Below, piece by piece: positions 53,720-63,203 of a stretch of 63,501 bases of DNA (position 1 is the first letter of the stretch; each line of letters starts with the position of its first letter). Both the position numbers and the translations under genes were made by a program. This DNA comes from Desulfurivibrionaceae bacterium. GTDB taxonomy: Bacteria; Desulfobacterota; Desulfobulbia; Desulfobulbales; VMSU01. The notes below the pieces were generated by a model. The model did no database searches. It had not been told where the DNA came from and saw nothing but the letters and a program-made list of their open reading frames with translations. Location of the stretch: the NCBI GenBank assembly GCA_030145275.1, contig JAQYVV010000014.1, positions 1 through 63,501 of the forward strand. The letters run 5' to 3'.

Positions 53720-56047
53720 ATGAAAATAGCAATTATCGCCCCCAGCCCAGTGCCATTTTGTATAGGCGGCGCCGAAAAGGCCTGGTGGGCCATGTTGGAT
53801 GCCATTCATCAATACACCGATCACCAGGCTGACATTATAAAGATTCCCAGTCCAGAGCGGACGTTTGCCGAGCTCATCAGCAGCTACCAGACCTTCTCTC
53901 GCCTTGATCTTTCCCATTTCGACCAGGTTATCAGCACCAAGTATCCGGCTTGGATGGTGCACCATCATAACCATATAGTCTATCTCTGGCACCGCCTGCG
54001 CGGTCTCTACGATACCTACCCTCCTTCCCTGCCGTTGGCGCCGGGCTCATTACCCGCAAGTTTTACTAAGTTGCAGGCTCTTTTGCAGACTACTCCTCGC
54101 CGCCAAGAACTCGATAATATCTTTTATGAAACATCTCGCCTTCTGGATAGTTCCCCTGAGTGTTTCGCCTTCCCCGGCCCCCTGACTCGCGCCATTATTC
54201 ACTACCTCGATGGCATCGCCCTGGCGCCTGGTGCCATCCGCACCTACTTTGCCATTTCCAACAATGTGACCAAGAGAGAAAACTATTTTCCGGTTAACGC
54301 TAAGGTCCAGGTTATTCATACCCCGTTGCCCCTCTCTTTCAAAATTAACCAGGAGCAGCCCTCCCCTTCTATAATATTTACTGTCAGCCGTCTTGATGCC
54401 CCCAAGCGCCTGGATCTACTTATCAAGGCTTTTTTATTAGTGAAGACCGAGCTTGAATTTCATATTGCCGGCAGCGGTCCTCAGCTTGCCGAGCTTAAAA
54501 AATTGGCCGCCGGTGACCGGCGGATAAAATTCCTTGGCTGGTGCAGCGATGCCGAGATCTCCCTATATTATAATAGGTCTGTTTTTGTCCCCTTTGTGCC
54601 CTATGACGAAGATTACGGTCTGATCACTCTGGAGGCCATGCGGGCTGCCAAACCAGTACTTACGGTCAGCGATGCCGGCGGGGTTCTTGAACTGCTCCAG
54701 GATGGGGAGAATGGTCTGATTGTTGAACCACAGGTTGCGGCCATTGCCCAGGGGATGCGGCAACTCCTGGCAGATCCACAAAAAACAGCGGCCATGGGCC
54801 GGGCAGCGATGACCTCGGTGGCTCATATTACCTGGGAGAAGGCCATCAAGACCTTGCTGCGTTCCCGGCCCCTGATTGTGGTGGTCGCCACCTTCACGGT
54901 TTATCCCCCCAGGGGAGGAGGCCAAAGTCGCCTCTTTCATCTTTTTCGTAACCTTACCTCCCATGCTGATATTGTTCTACTCACCCTGACCTCCGATCCA
55001 AAACTTGCCGGAGAGATCGTTATTGAGCCGGGACTGCGAGAGATTAGAGTGCTCAAATCACTTCGGCAGCGCGGTATGGACTGGAAGCTTGCCAAACAGT
55101 TGCAGGCCGCAGTTGAAGATATTAACGCCATCGACCATACCCGCTATACTCCGGAGTTTAGCGAAACCCTAACCGCACTTTGTCGACGAGCCGAGAAGGT
55201 TATTGTCTCTCACCCCTTTCTCTATAAAGAGGTGCGTCGAGTCTGGGACGGCCCTCTCTGGTACGAGGCACAGGATGTGGAGGTGGATGTCAAGGAGGCT
55301 ATTTTAAGTAAATCCATAGAGGAAAAAAATCCGGTGGCATTGGCGGCCATTGAGCGGGTCAGGGAGATGGAGGCTGCTTGTTGCCAGGATGCAGAGCGGC
55401 TCTTTGTGGTCAGCAAGGAAGACGGGGCGCGTATGCGCCAGCTCTATGGAGATATACGTCCAGAGCATTTACCTAATGGGGTTGATGTTGTTCGGGTTGC
55501 CTTTACCGGGGTCAGGCAACGACTGGCGGCTAAGCAGCGTCTTGGAATTGCAGGCTTCACTGCTCTATTCATGGGCTCTTGGCATGGCCCAAACATTGAG
55601 GCAGTTGAGCTGATAGCGGCCATGGCGGGGCGTTGCCCTGAAGTTGATTTTCTGCTCATGGGCAGTGTCTGTAATTGTCCCCTACCAAGCTTGCCGGCAA
55701 ACCTTCACCTTCTTGGGGTGTTGAGCGAGGAGGAAAAGGCCTGCCTGATGGCCGGGGTTGATCTAGCCCTTAATCCAATGGAGAGCGGTTCTGGCACAAA
55801 TTTAAAAATGCTGGAGTATGCCGCTGCTGGAATTTTGATTGTCAGCAGTGAATTTGGTAATAGGGGCTTACGCTTTGTAGATGGTGAGGATGTTTTAATT
55901 AGTGCAAGTAAGGATTTTCCGGAAATAATCAATCTAGTTTTGCGGGAGGGGTTGCAGGATTACGCCCCAATAATTGGGAAGGCCCGCGCTCTGGTGGAAG
56001 ATTATTACAGCTGGGAGGCCGTGGCCCGCAGATTCAATATACCCTAA
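53720..56047 (+). CDS. Tandem fused glycosyltransferase (two GT4 domains)
   Basis: One polypeptide of 775 residues contains two GT-B transferases. The first (1-395) has VPFVPYDEDYGLITLEAMRAAKP and SDAGGVLELLQDG. The second (about 398-775) starts RPLIVVVATFTVYPPRGGG and ends with NPMESGSGTNLKMLEYAAAG. The linker is very short (LLRSRP). The ATG at 53720 starts the family motif MKIAIIAPSP. Such fusions let one enzyme add two successive sugars. The gene follows two palindromes. Confidence 0.9.
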   Translation: MKIAIIAPSPVPFCIGGAEKAWWAMLDAIHQYTDHQADIIKIPSPERTFAELISSYQTFSRLDLSHFDQVISTKYPAWMVHHHNHIVYLWHRLRGLYDTYPPSLPLAPGSLPASFTKLQALLQTTPRRQELDNIFYETSRLLDSSPECFAFPGPLTRAIIHYLDGIALAPGAIRTYFAISNNVTKRENYFPVNAKVQVIHTPLPLSFKINQEQPSPSIIFTVSRLDAPKRLDLLIKAFLLVKTELEFHIAGSGPQLAELKKLAAGDRRIKFLGWCSDAEISLYYNRSVFVPFVPYDEDYGLITLEAMRAAKPVLTVSDAGGVLELLQDGENGLIVEPQVAAIAQGMRQLLADPQKTAAMGRAAMTSVAHITWEKAIKTLLRSRPLIVVVATFTVYPPRGGGQSRLFHLFRNLTSHADIVLLTLTSDPKLAGEIVIEPGLREIRVLKSLRQRGMDWKLAKQLQAAVEDINAIDHTRYTPEFSETLTALCRRAEKVIVSHPFLYKEVRRVWDGPLWYEAQDVEVDVKEAILSKSIEEKNPVALAAIERVREMEAACCQDAERLFVVSKEDGARMRQLYGDIRPEHLPNGVDVVRVAFTGVRQRLAAKQRLGIAGFTALFMGSWHGPNIEAVELIAAMAGRCPEVDFLLMGSVCNCPLPSLPANLHLLGVLSEEEKACLMAGVDLALNPMESGSGTNLKMLEYAAAGILIVSSEFGNRGLRFVDGEDVLISASKDFPEIINLVLREGLQDYAPIIGKARALVEDYYSWEAVARRFNIP

Positions 56048-56156
56048 ATCCTGAATTACATTTAACAAATCAGGCCAATGACTCCAAAAGATTATTAATT
56101 TTCAACAGATTATCACAACCAGACACCGCTTCTTTATGGCGCTGTTACGACGCAGC

Positions 56157-56271
56157 ATAGGGGACTTTTAGGATTTTTATGGCTCCATCAATCTTAAAGC
56201 TTTGGATCAACTGGTGTTTTTTAGTAAATAAATCTTATTTTTTTATTGCGAAAAATAAAAAAGTCCCCTAT
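56157..56271. repeat. 115-bp inverted-repeat-bounded element
   Basis: Perfect 13-bp inverted ends ATAGGGGACTTTT and AAAAGTCCCCTAT enclose AT-rich DNA. It has the shape of a very small non-autonomous element or a large terminator; no second copy was found in the window. Confidence 0.6.
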
Positions 56272-56619
56272 ATGATTAAAGGTCATTTAAGATGAACCAT
56301 ACCCACAGCAAAAGCTTCGGAGAATTAACTCTCAACAAGATAAGATGTAAAAAGAGTTCCAAATTTATTTCTAGATGCCCCGATAACAACATTCGGGCAT
56401 GACAAGTTGGCCGGAAAATAATTGAACACTAAGGTTAATTTGTGATAATTTCGTAAAATTTGGGCCTTATATATAAGTCATCTATATATATAGGGTTGTT
56501 GTTTGTGGAAAAAGCTGTATGTTGACTGAAATATTGCTTTGTAAAGTATACTTTTGGTGATGGAAAATACTATTTAGCTCACAGAAAGGCAAAAAAAAGC
56601 ATAAAGTACTAAAAAAAAC

Positions 56620-56649
56620 TTGCAAGTCAAATCAAGCATGTACTATAGT
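56620..56649 (+). promoter_or_regulatory. Candidate sigma-70 promoter for the surface protein
   Basis: TTGCAA at 56620-56625 and TATAGT at 56644-56649 are separated by 18 bases. A second candidate, TTGACT at 56522-56527 with TATACT at 56547-56552, has a 19-base spacer. Either would give a 5' leader of over 100 bases. Both are only sequence matches. Confidence 0.35.
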
Positions 56650-56784
56650 TTCGAATAAATAATTAATTTAGAAGTCTTTTTTATTTAAGGTAAATCATAT
56701 TTTGTATGCGGTGGAGGTAGAGGTTGATTGGCAACTTCTTTTTTTTCCCCAAGGCAAATGTAATTAAAGAATAAGGAGAGAACA

Positions 56785-59700
56785 ATGGCTACACAAGCTT
56801 CCAAAGATGCTGTACAGAAAGCGTTCATCGCATATCTTGGTCGTCCAGCAACGTTGACAGGTTTAAATTGGTGGGCAGATAAGTATGAGGCCGATGGCAA
56901 TAATCTAGATTCACTCGTCAGCTTAATATCAACCAGTGCTGAGTCTCTGGCCCTATATGATGGCGCCACCACCACTGCATTCGTAGAGCAGGTATTTAAT
57001 CAGACCCTAGGGCGCTCTACAGCAACAGCCGAAGGATTGGCCTACTGGGTTGATCAGGTTGACAATCAGGGAATGACCAGAGCAGAGCTTGCTCTTTCTG
57101 TCATGAATGTTGCCTCTGCTGCAGCTGCTGACACAGTTGATGGAACCACTACAGCAAATAAACTTGCCGCCGCTAATGCCTTTAGTGAAGCTTTAACCGC
57201 TGCTGATGAGTTGAATTATGTTGGCGCCACCGCTGCTGCTTCTGCCCGCACCTGGCTTGCCACAGTAACCACTGATGCCTCATTAACCACAGCAGAAGGT
57301 ACAATGGCAGCTACCATTGCGGCTTTGGCTCCAGAGACTCCAAGTGTTCCTGGTGAGACTTATACGCTGACTACTGATGCCGATACTTTTTTTGGTACCG
57401 AAGGTGATGATACATTCACAGGTACTGATTCGACTTACGCTGCTACAGATACGATTGCAGATGCGACAACTACTGATAATGATACACTGACAATTACCGT
57501 TGAAACAGATGATACCGATTTGAATCTGACAGGTACAATTGTTGGTATTGAAAATGTAAACGTTAATGTTCAAGAATTTACAAATGCAACTTTTGCTTTG
57601 GATGCTGCTGGCGTCTCGGGTGGCACTATTTCCGTTGATGTGACCCAAGCTGGTTCTTCAATTAATGATGTAGATGTTTCTAATGTGGCTGATGGAACAG
57701 TGGTATCACTAAGTGATGAGTTTGCAACAGCAGGGATATTGACAGTTGATGATGATGCATCGGTTACTGTGAATACTGCAGCAAGTGCTATAACCGTTCA
57801 GGATGTTTCTTCTGCTGGTGCTGTTGACGATCTGACTATTGTTGGCCAAGGTGATGTTACTTTAACTACAACTGATGCTGATGGTGATGTTACTATTACC
57901 GCTGCTGGTGATGTTGATGTTACAGCTGCAACAGCGGCTACAGTTACTGTGACTGCAACAGGGGCAGCGACGATAACAGATGCTGATGCTGCGACTACAT
58001 TGACGGTATCTGCAGCTGGTGCGATCGCTGATGGCAATGAAATTACTACTGCAGCTGCATTAACAACATTAAATATTTCGGGTAATGCTGATTCTCTTGT
58101 CTTTGATGTTGCTGATACTCAAGCTACTCTTCTAGAAACAGTTAACATCTCTGGTACTCAAGATGTAACTGTTACATTAAGTGGTGCTGATGTTGATGCT
58201 ATTACGGATTTTACAGTGGCGGATACTACAACAGCAGGAACAACAAGAGTTGATCTTGCAACTGCAAGTGATGCTGGCACAATAGATTTAGCAGATGTTG
58301 CGGTTGATGAAATAGAGTTAAGTGCGGACTTTGACAGTGAAGTTGTGACAGTGGCCTCTGGGGCGAATTTACTGATAACTGCAGACCAAGACAACGCCGG
58401 TGGTGGTACGACGATTACTGCTGCAGCTGCTGGTGCAGCAACAAACTCTGTAACAGTAAATATTACTGATGATGATGCAGATGTAGATTCTGTTCGTGAC
58501 CTAGATGATAGTATTTTTTCTAATTTTGCAACGGTTAATATTGTCTTGGCTGATGACTTGCACATAGAAACTGCAGCTGATGCTGCTGCAAACTTGACTG
58601 CAACAGATGCTGATATTATTGTTACTGGTGCGGGAGACTTATCAAATATCACTGCAGGTGTAATTACAGCTGATAGTATTGATGGATCAGCAATGACTGG
58701 TGTTGCTACGCTGTTTTTAAGTGGTGCTACTGATACAGTTTCTACTGGTTCTGAAGCAGATACATTAACTGTAGAAGGCGCTTCAACAGCTGGTTACGAC
58801 CTTTCAACTGGCGCAGAAGACGATACTATCTCTGTTGGAGTCACGGTTGACAGTTATACAATTGATGGTGGTGCTGGTACAGATACAGTAGAAGTAGGCG
58901 ATGATTTAGACTTGACTGGTGAAACATTTGCATTAACCAATGTTGAAGTACTTGATATTCAAACTACAGATGCTACAACGTTGACTGTAGATTCAGCTGA
59001 GCTTGTTGGTAAAACCTTTGTTGTGACTGATACTCTAAATGGCAATGTAGCGACACTTGACGTAACAGTTACTGAAGCAACTGTTGATCTTTCAGGTCTT
59101 GTTGTGAACGCTGCTGATGTTGCTGTCACTATCGATGCAAATACATACACTTCGGTTGTTGGTGCCACAGTAACAGGTACAAATGCTATTGATACAATAA
59201 CAATCGATGGTGGTGAAGATTCTACTGCTAACGGTGGTGCTGGTGCGGATGATATTACTGGTGGTGCTGGAGATGATACCATTAATGGTGATGCTGGTAG
59301 TGATACTAACCTAGATGGTGCTGCTGGTGTGGATACTATCGATGGTGGTGCTGGTGATGATACAATTATTGGTGGTACAGGCGCAGATGCTCTGACAGGT
59401 GGTACTGGTGATGATAACTTTACTATAGTATCAGGTGATTCTGGTGAAGCTACAATGGATATAATTGCTGACTACCAAGGTGCTGCTGCTGCAAGTGATA
59501 ATGATACTATCACCTTAGATAGTTCTGATGATAATACTGTCGGAGAAACTGGTACTACCGATGCAACTGTTACTCTTACTATTGCGGGGGATGTTGCTGC
59601 TGGTGCTGGTACTCATGATGTGTCTGGTGCTGATGCTGCTGCAACTGCAACGGACATCGATGCGATTATTACCGATGGTATGTTGACGCTTGAAGGTGCT

Positions 59701-59973
59701 GATGCTGCATCTATTGATACTTTAGCTGAGTACATTGATGCTGCACTTCTGGTATTCGAGGTTGAGGAATCAGCAACAGGTACTGACGCTGATGATATTA
59801 CAGAATATGCAATTGGTGTTGAATTTGGTGGTAACACATATGTTATTACAGCACTTGATAGTAATTCAAGTGCCGATTCTGTGCTTGCTTTAGATGATGT
59901 TGTTCAGTTAACTGGTGTTACTGGTTCAACCTTAGCTTTGGTTGCAGCTGCTGACACAATTCTTATTGCATAG
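56785..59973 (+). CDS. Large DUF4214/RTX acidic surface-layer-like protein
   Basis: The 1062 residues are very acidic and rich in Asp, Thr, Ala and Val, with few Lys or Arg and no Cys. The N-terminal 180 residues hold DUF4214 units (AYLGRPATLTGLNWWADKY, QTLGRSTATAEGLAYWVDQV). Residues 200-800 are a beta-repeat region with many TVTATGAATITDADAATTL-like turns. RTX nonapeptides (GGAGDDTINGDAG type) lie at 810-880. There is no signal peptide. The features resemble RsaA-like S-layer proteins exported by type I systems. A strong ribosome site and terminator suggest high expression. Confidence 0.88.
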   Translation: MATQASKDAVQKAFIAYLGRPATLTGLNWWADKYEADGNNLDSLVSLISTSAESLALYDGATTTAFVEQVFNQTLGRSTATAEGLAYWVDQVDNQGMTRAELALSVMNVASAAAADTVDGTTTANKLAAANAFSEALTAADELNYVGATAAASARTWLATVTTDASLTTAEGTMAATIAALAPETPSVPGETYTLTTDADTFFGTEGDDTFTGTDSTYAATDTIADATTTDNDTLTITVETDDTDLNLTGTIVGIENVNVNVQEFTNATFALDAAGVSGGTISVDVTQAGSSINDVDVSNVADGTVVSLSDEFATAGILTVDDDASVTVNTAASAITVQDVSSAGAVDDLTIVGQGDVTLTTTDADGDVTITAAGDVDVTAATAATVTVTATGAATITDADAATTLTVSAAGAIADGNEITTAAALTTLNISGNADSLVFDVADTQATLLETVNISGTQDVTVTLSGADVDAITDFTVADTTTAGTTRVDLATASDAGTIDLADVAVDEIELSADFDSEVVTVASGANLLITADQDNAGGGTTITAAAAGAATNSVTVNITDDDADVDSVRDLDDSIFSNFATVNIVLADDLHIETAADAAANLTATDADIIVTGAGDLSNITAGVITADSIDGSAMTGVATLFLSGATDTVSTGSEADTLTVEGASTAGYDLSTGAEDDTISVGVTVDSYTIDGGAGTDTVEVGDDLDLTGETFALTNVEVLDIQTTDATTLTVDSAELVGKTFVVTDTLNGNVATLDVTVTEATVDLSGLVVNAADVAVTIDANTYTSVVGATVTGTNAIDTITIDGGEDSTANGGAGADDITGGAGDDTINGDAGSDTNLDGAAGVDTIDGGAGDDTIIGGTGADALTGGTGDDNFTIVSGDSGEATMDIIADYQGAAAASDNDTITLDSSDDNTVGETGTTDATVTLTIAGDVAAGAGTHDVSGADAAATATDIDAIITDGMLTLEGADAASIDTLAEYIDAALLVFEVEESATGTDADDITEYAIGVEFGGNTYVITALDSNSSADSVLALDDVVQLTGVTGSTLALVAAADTILIA

Positions 59974-59982
59974 TTAAAAAAA

Positions 59983-60022
59983 CTACCCAAGGCTACTATT
60001 CTTGTAGCCTTGGTGGTTATTT
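59983..60022 (+). terminator. Terminator after the surface-protein gene
   Basis: A 10-bp perfect stem (CCAAGGCTAC with GTAGCCTTGG) and a T-rich tail lie 14 bases after the stop codon. Confidence 0.85.
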
Positions 60023-60095
60023 TGATTGATAAAGATGAATAACCTGTAAGGTAATAGATTTACTATCTGTTTTATTAAGGTAGTGAAAAGATGTG

Positions 60096-60130
60096 AACCC
60101 TAGTTCAGAAATGGACTAGGGTTTTTTTTA
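60096..60130 (+). terminator. Second stem-loop with T-tract
   Basis: AACCCTAGTTC with GACTAGGGTT forms a stem followed by eight T. It would end plus-strand transcripts that escape the first terminator. The A side is too short for a minus-strand terminator. Confidence 0.85.
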
Positions 60131-60258
60131 TGACAAATGCTCTTGGCTACCACCGAAAGTAAAAGTGATAGACATGAAAATGTCGAAGATTTTTTTGTGC
60201 AAAGTGGTAGGTCAAGTTCATCGCCGTTAGTGTTTTAATTTCTCCTTTTATTTTTTCA

Positions 60259-62628
60259 TTAATAACCTAGTCCCTTTATTAAAGGCTGTAGGTTTACCTC
60301 ATATTTTTTCCAAGCCGCAGAACTGCCTTTGTACATTTTCTTCCGAACCTGATTAGAACTTGATGTTTTAACTGGCCGTTTTGTATTATAGAAGTCGAGA
60401 CACTGCTCTTCCCATTTCAGATCACAAAACTCCAGAAGTCTTCGAGTCTCTTTTTCCTGATTTTCGGTTAGTTCCTCATAGTAAAGGTCGTAAATTCTAT
60501 CAGGGAAACGTTCACGCCAGAATGACATAAGGTCAATGTAGAGATTGTAGAATTCTGCTAGATCACTCATGTCATAGGCATATCCATTACCTGTGTCTGA
60601 AAAATAGTGTTTAAAAATTGACCAGCAAGTAGCTCTCGGGTCTCTGTTTAGATGGATAATTTTAGACTTGGGGAGTGCAGAAAGGATGAAGCCTATCCAT
60701 CTGAAATTAAGTGGCATTTTGTCTGTGATGATCTTTTCAGTAACTTTAAGTTCAGTCAGCTTGTCAATATAACCATCATGTATTTTCTTAATATGTTGGG
60801 TTGATAATTTACAATTGTCTTTTCTGTTAAAAGGATCCGTTAAATTTGCTAAAATTGGCATTACAAGTGGAGTCATAGTTCTCAATTCACCAGCACCATG
60901 AACCTTGCTATGACTTGCAATAATTTGCTCCACAAGTGTTGTCCCAGAGCGGGGCATACCTAAGATAAACAATGATTGTACTGATGGACTTTCTTCTGTT
61001 GCAACATGTAGATCTTGATTTTCTGCACTGAATAGATCTCTGGTTTTGTTAGTTAAAGATCTTGCATCAGAGATATTGTAGTTAAGTTCTTTTTTACGAA
61101 GATAATTGCCCTTCTTAAGATAAGAAAAACTTTTATCATATTCACCTAAATCATCAAAAGCTTTGGCTAAGGCAAACAAAAGGTGCTTACGACCAGATTC
61201 AGAGGTATCCGAATTCGTCAAAATACGCCCCATTAACTCAATATGTGCATCCTTTCGGGTGAATTTTTTTACAGAAGTAAGGTGCCGATGTGCCTCAGCA
61301 TAGTCAGGCTTAAGTTGGATTGCCTTGTTATAATTCTCTACAGCCTCTTTCGGTCTACCAAGGTAATTTTGTGAGTTACCACGATTATTGTAGGCCTCGG
61401 CATATTCAGGATTGAGTTGAATTGCCTTGTCATAACACCCTACAGCATCCTTTGTCTGGTCAAGTGCTTGTAGTGCATTTCCACGGTTATAGTGAGCGTC
61501 TGCAAAGTTGGGGTTGAGATTGATTGCCTTGTCATAACTTTCCACAGCATTTTTCAGTTGTCCAAGTTTTTTTAGCGCAACTCCACGGTTACAGTAAGCC
61601 TCTGCAGAATCAGGATTGAGTTGAATTGCCTTGTCATAACTCTCTATGGCCTCCACCAGTTTCCTAAGATCTTTAAGCGCATTGCCTCGATTACAGTAAG
61701 CCGCTGCAAGGTCAGGATTGAGACTTATTGCTCTGCTATAACTATCCACAGACTCCTTCAGCTGACCGAGATCATTTAGTGCAACTCCTCGGTTAAAGTA
61801 AGCAACTGTGAAGTCGTTCTTAAGTTCGATTGCCTTGTCATAATTCTCCACAGCCTCCTTCAGTTTTCTAAGATCTTTAAGAGCATTGCCCCTGTTGCAG
61901 TAAGCCTCTGCATAGTCAGAATTGAGTTGGATTGCCTTGTCATAACTCCAAACAGCCTCCTTCAGGTGACCGAGATCTTTTAGTGCAATTCCACGGTTAA
62001 GGTAAGCATCTTCGAAGTTGTTCTTAAGTGCGATCGCCTTGTCATAACTCTCCACAGCCTCCTTTAGCTGGTCAAGGTTTTTTAGTGCATTGCCTCGGTT
62101 ATAGTGAGCATCTGCAAAGTCAGGCTTGCACTTGATTGCGTTGTCATAATTTTCCACAGCCTCCTTCAGTTTCCTAAGATCTTTAAGCGCATTGCCCCGG
62201 TTGCAGTACGCCTCTGCATAATCAGGTTTGAGTTGGATTGCCTTATTGAATGTTTGCACTGCCCCCTGCAACTTTCCTTGCACCTTGAGTGCTGCCCCTA
62301 GTAAATTGAGAACAATAAATGACTGTGGGTAAGTTTGTAATAATTCTTGACACTTTTGCTCTGCGTCTACCATTTTCCCTGAATGATATAGATTGATTAA
62401 TAAATTTATCTGATCCTGCGGAGGGTTTGTAGTCTGTGCTTGTATCGCTTGATTCTGTGGCATCTTGTTTTGTAGCTTACTTAGACACTTTCTTGCGATA
62501 GGATGGTTGGGCTGGAGCTGCAAGGCAGAATTGTAGAGCTCAAGTGCAAGAGTGGTATTGCCTTGTTGAATAGCCTTTTTTGCTTGAGATATAGCTTTTT
62601 TTATCTTTAATTGTTGGGACAAAAGCAT
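60259..62628 (-). CDS. TPR-repeat sulfotransferase
   Basis: The 789-residue protein has about ten TPR units of 34 residues (about 85-470) with near-identical AYCNRGNALKDL-type helices. A sulfotransferase domain lies at about 530-780. The PAPS 5'-phosphate loop is LGMPRSGTTLVEQII and the 3'-phosphate site is LNRDPRATCWSIFKHYF. It would transfer sulfate from PAPS to a sugar or tyrosine. The TPR part probably holds the acceptor. There is no signal peptide. A strong ribosome site (aaaggaa) lies just upstream. The repeated TPR codons are also close in DNA sequence, so they expanded recently. Confidence 0.9.
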   Translation of the reverse strand: MLLSQQLKIKKAISQAKKAIQQGNTTLALELYNSALQLQPNHPIARKCLSKLQNKMPQNQAIQAQTTNPPQDQINLLINLYHSGKMVDAEQKCQELLQTYPQSFIVLNLLGAALKVQGKLQGAVQTFNKAIQLKPDYAEAYCNRGNALKDLRKLKEAVENYDNAIKCKPDFADAHYNRGNALKNLDQLKEAVESYDKAIALKNNFEDAYLNRGIALKDLGHLKEAVWSYDKAIQLNSDYAEAYCNRGNALKDLRKLKEAVENYDKAIELKNDFTVAYFNRGVALNDLGQLKESVDSYSRAISLNPDLAAAYCNRGNALKDLRKLVEAIESYDKAIQLNPDSAEAYCNRGVALKKLGQLKNAVESYDKAINLNPNFADAHYNRGNALQALDQTKDAVGCYDKAIQLNPEYAEAYNNRGNSQNYLGRPKEAVENYNKAIQLKPDYAEAHRHLTSVKKFTRKDAHIELMGRILTNSDTSESGRKHLLFALAKAFDDLGEYDKSFSYLKKGNYLRKKELNYNISDARSLTNKTRDLFSAENQDLHVATEESPSVQSLFILGMPRSGTTLVEQIIASHSKVHGAGELRTMTPLVMPILANLTDPFNRKDNCKLSTQHIKKIHDGYIDKLTELKVTEKIITDKMPLNFRWIGFILSALPKSKIIHLNRDPRATCWSIFKHYFSDTGNGYAYDMSDLAEFYNLYIDLMSFWRERFPDRIYDLYYEELTENQEKETRRLLEFCDLKWEEQCLDFYNTKRPVKTSSSNQVRKKMYKGSSAAWKKYEVNLQPLIKGLGY

Positions 62629-62871
62629 GTTGTTTCCTTTTCGAGAAGTTCACACTAATCAGTTCCTTGTTGTACAACATTCAAAGTACTAAAGAGGCTC
62701 CTGGGACACAATAATTAATTAATAGGCAAGAAAAAAGGTCAACTCCCTTTCCTATATTTAGAATATACCACTGATAGCTAAGTAAACATAAGCAGAAGGA
62801 TTATTCAACCCTAGCTCATACTCTGTAACCTCTCCTCAAGTTCAGGCAACGGGGCCACAAATCCAGAAGAC
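62629..62871. other. Region upstream of the sulfotransferase
   Basis: AT-rich, no gene. It holds one copy of GGGACACAATAATTAATT (62703-62738), the same sequence that joins the two direct repeats further right. It must include the promoter of the sulfotransferase. Confidence 0.4.
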
Positions 62872-63021
62872 AATAAGAAAGGGGGTCAAAGAAAGGGGGT
62901 CAAGTCTTTGCTTGACTCTTACTCCCTGCGCGTTAGGATAATTCTGTAGATGAGTGTGATGAAAAAAAGGAGCCCCCTTCACTACGTTATTCATTTGATT
63001 CCACTCTGGCAGGGATACCAG
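62872..63021 (+). repeat. 150-bp direct repeat, left copy
   Basis: The sequence from AATAAGAAAGGGGGTC to GGCAGGGATACCAG is repeated nearly identically at 63056-63203. It contains GTCAAGTCTTTGCTTGAC, a small hairpin of the kind used as an extragenic REP site. A 34-base linker (gggacacaataattaatt) lies between the copies and also occurs further left. Confidence 0.9.
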
Positions 63022-63055
63022 TGGGACACAATAATTAATTAATAGGCAAGAAAAA

Positions 63056-63203
63056 AATAAGAAAGGGGGTCAGAAAGGGGGTCAAGTCTTTGCTTGACTC
63101 TTACTCCCTGCGCGTTAGGATAATTCTGTAGATGAGTGTGATGAAAAAAAGGAGCCCCCTTCACTACGTTATTCATTTGATTCCACTCTGGCAGGGATAC
63201 CAG
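63056..63203 (+). repeat. 150-bp direct repeat, right copy
   Basis: This matches the left copy apart from a two-base difference near its start (TCAAAG versus TCAG). The copies are 34 bases apart. Recent duplication is likely. Confidence 0.9.

Larger units (their letters stand above)
56048..56784. other. Long leader region before the acidic surface-protein gene
   Basis: These 737 bases hold no gene. A 13-bp inverted pair ATAGGGGACTTTT/AAAAGTCCCCTAT (56157-56169 and 56259-56271) bounds a 115-bp stretch. The region contains AT-rich tracts, ATATATAT near 56470-56500, and two candidate promoters. A ribosome site (aaggagagaa) lies at 56773-56782. Confidence 0.5.

Noticed and set aside
57400..59900. 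Long minus-strand open frames inside the surface-protein gene
   Set aside because: They are frame shadows caused by the biased Asp/Thr/Ala codons of the plus-strand gene, with no ribosome sites or known domains.
61300..62300. Array-like evenly spaced repeats of about 102 bp
   Set aside because: These are the codons of the TPR units within one open frame; spacing and divergence do not fit a CRISPR array.
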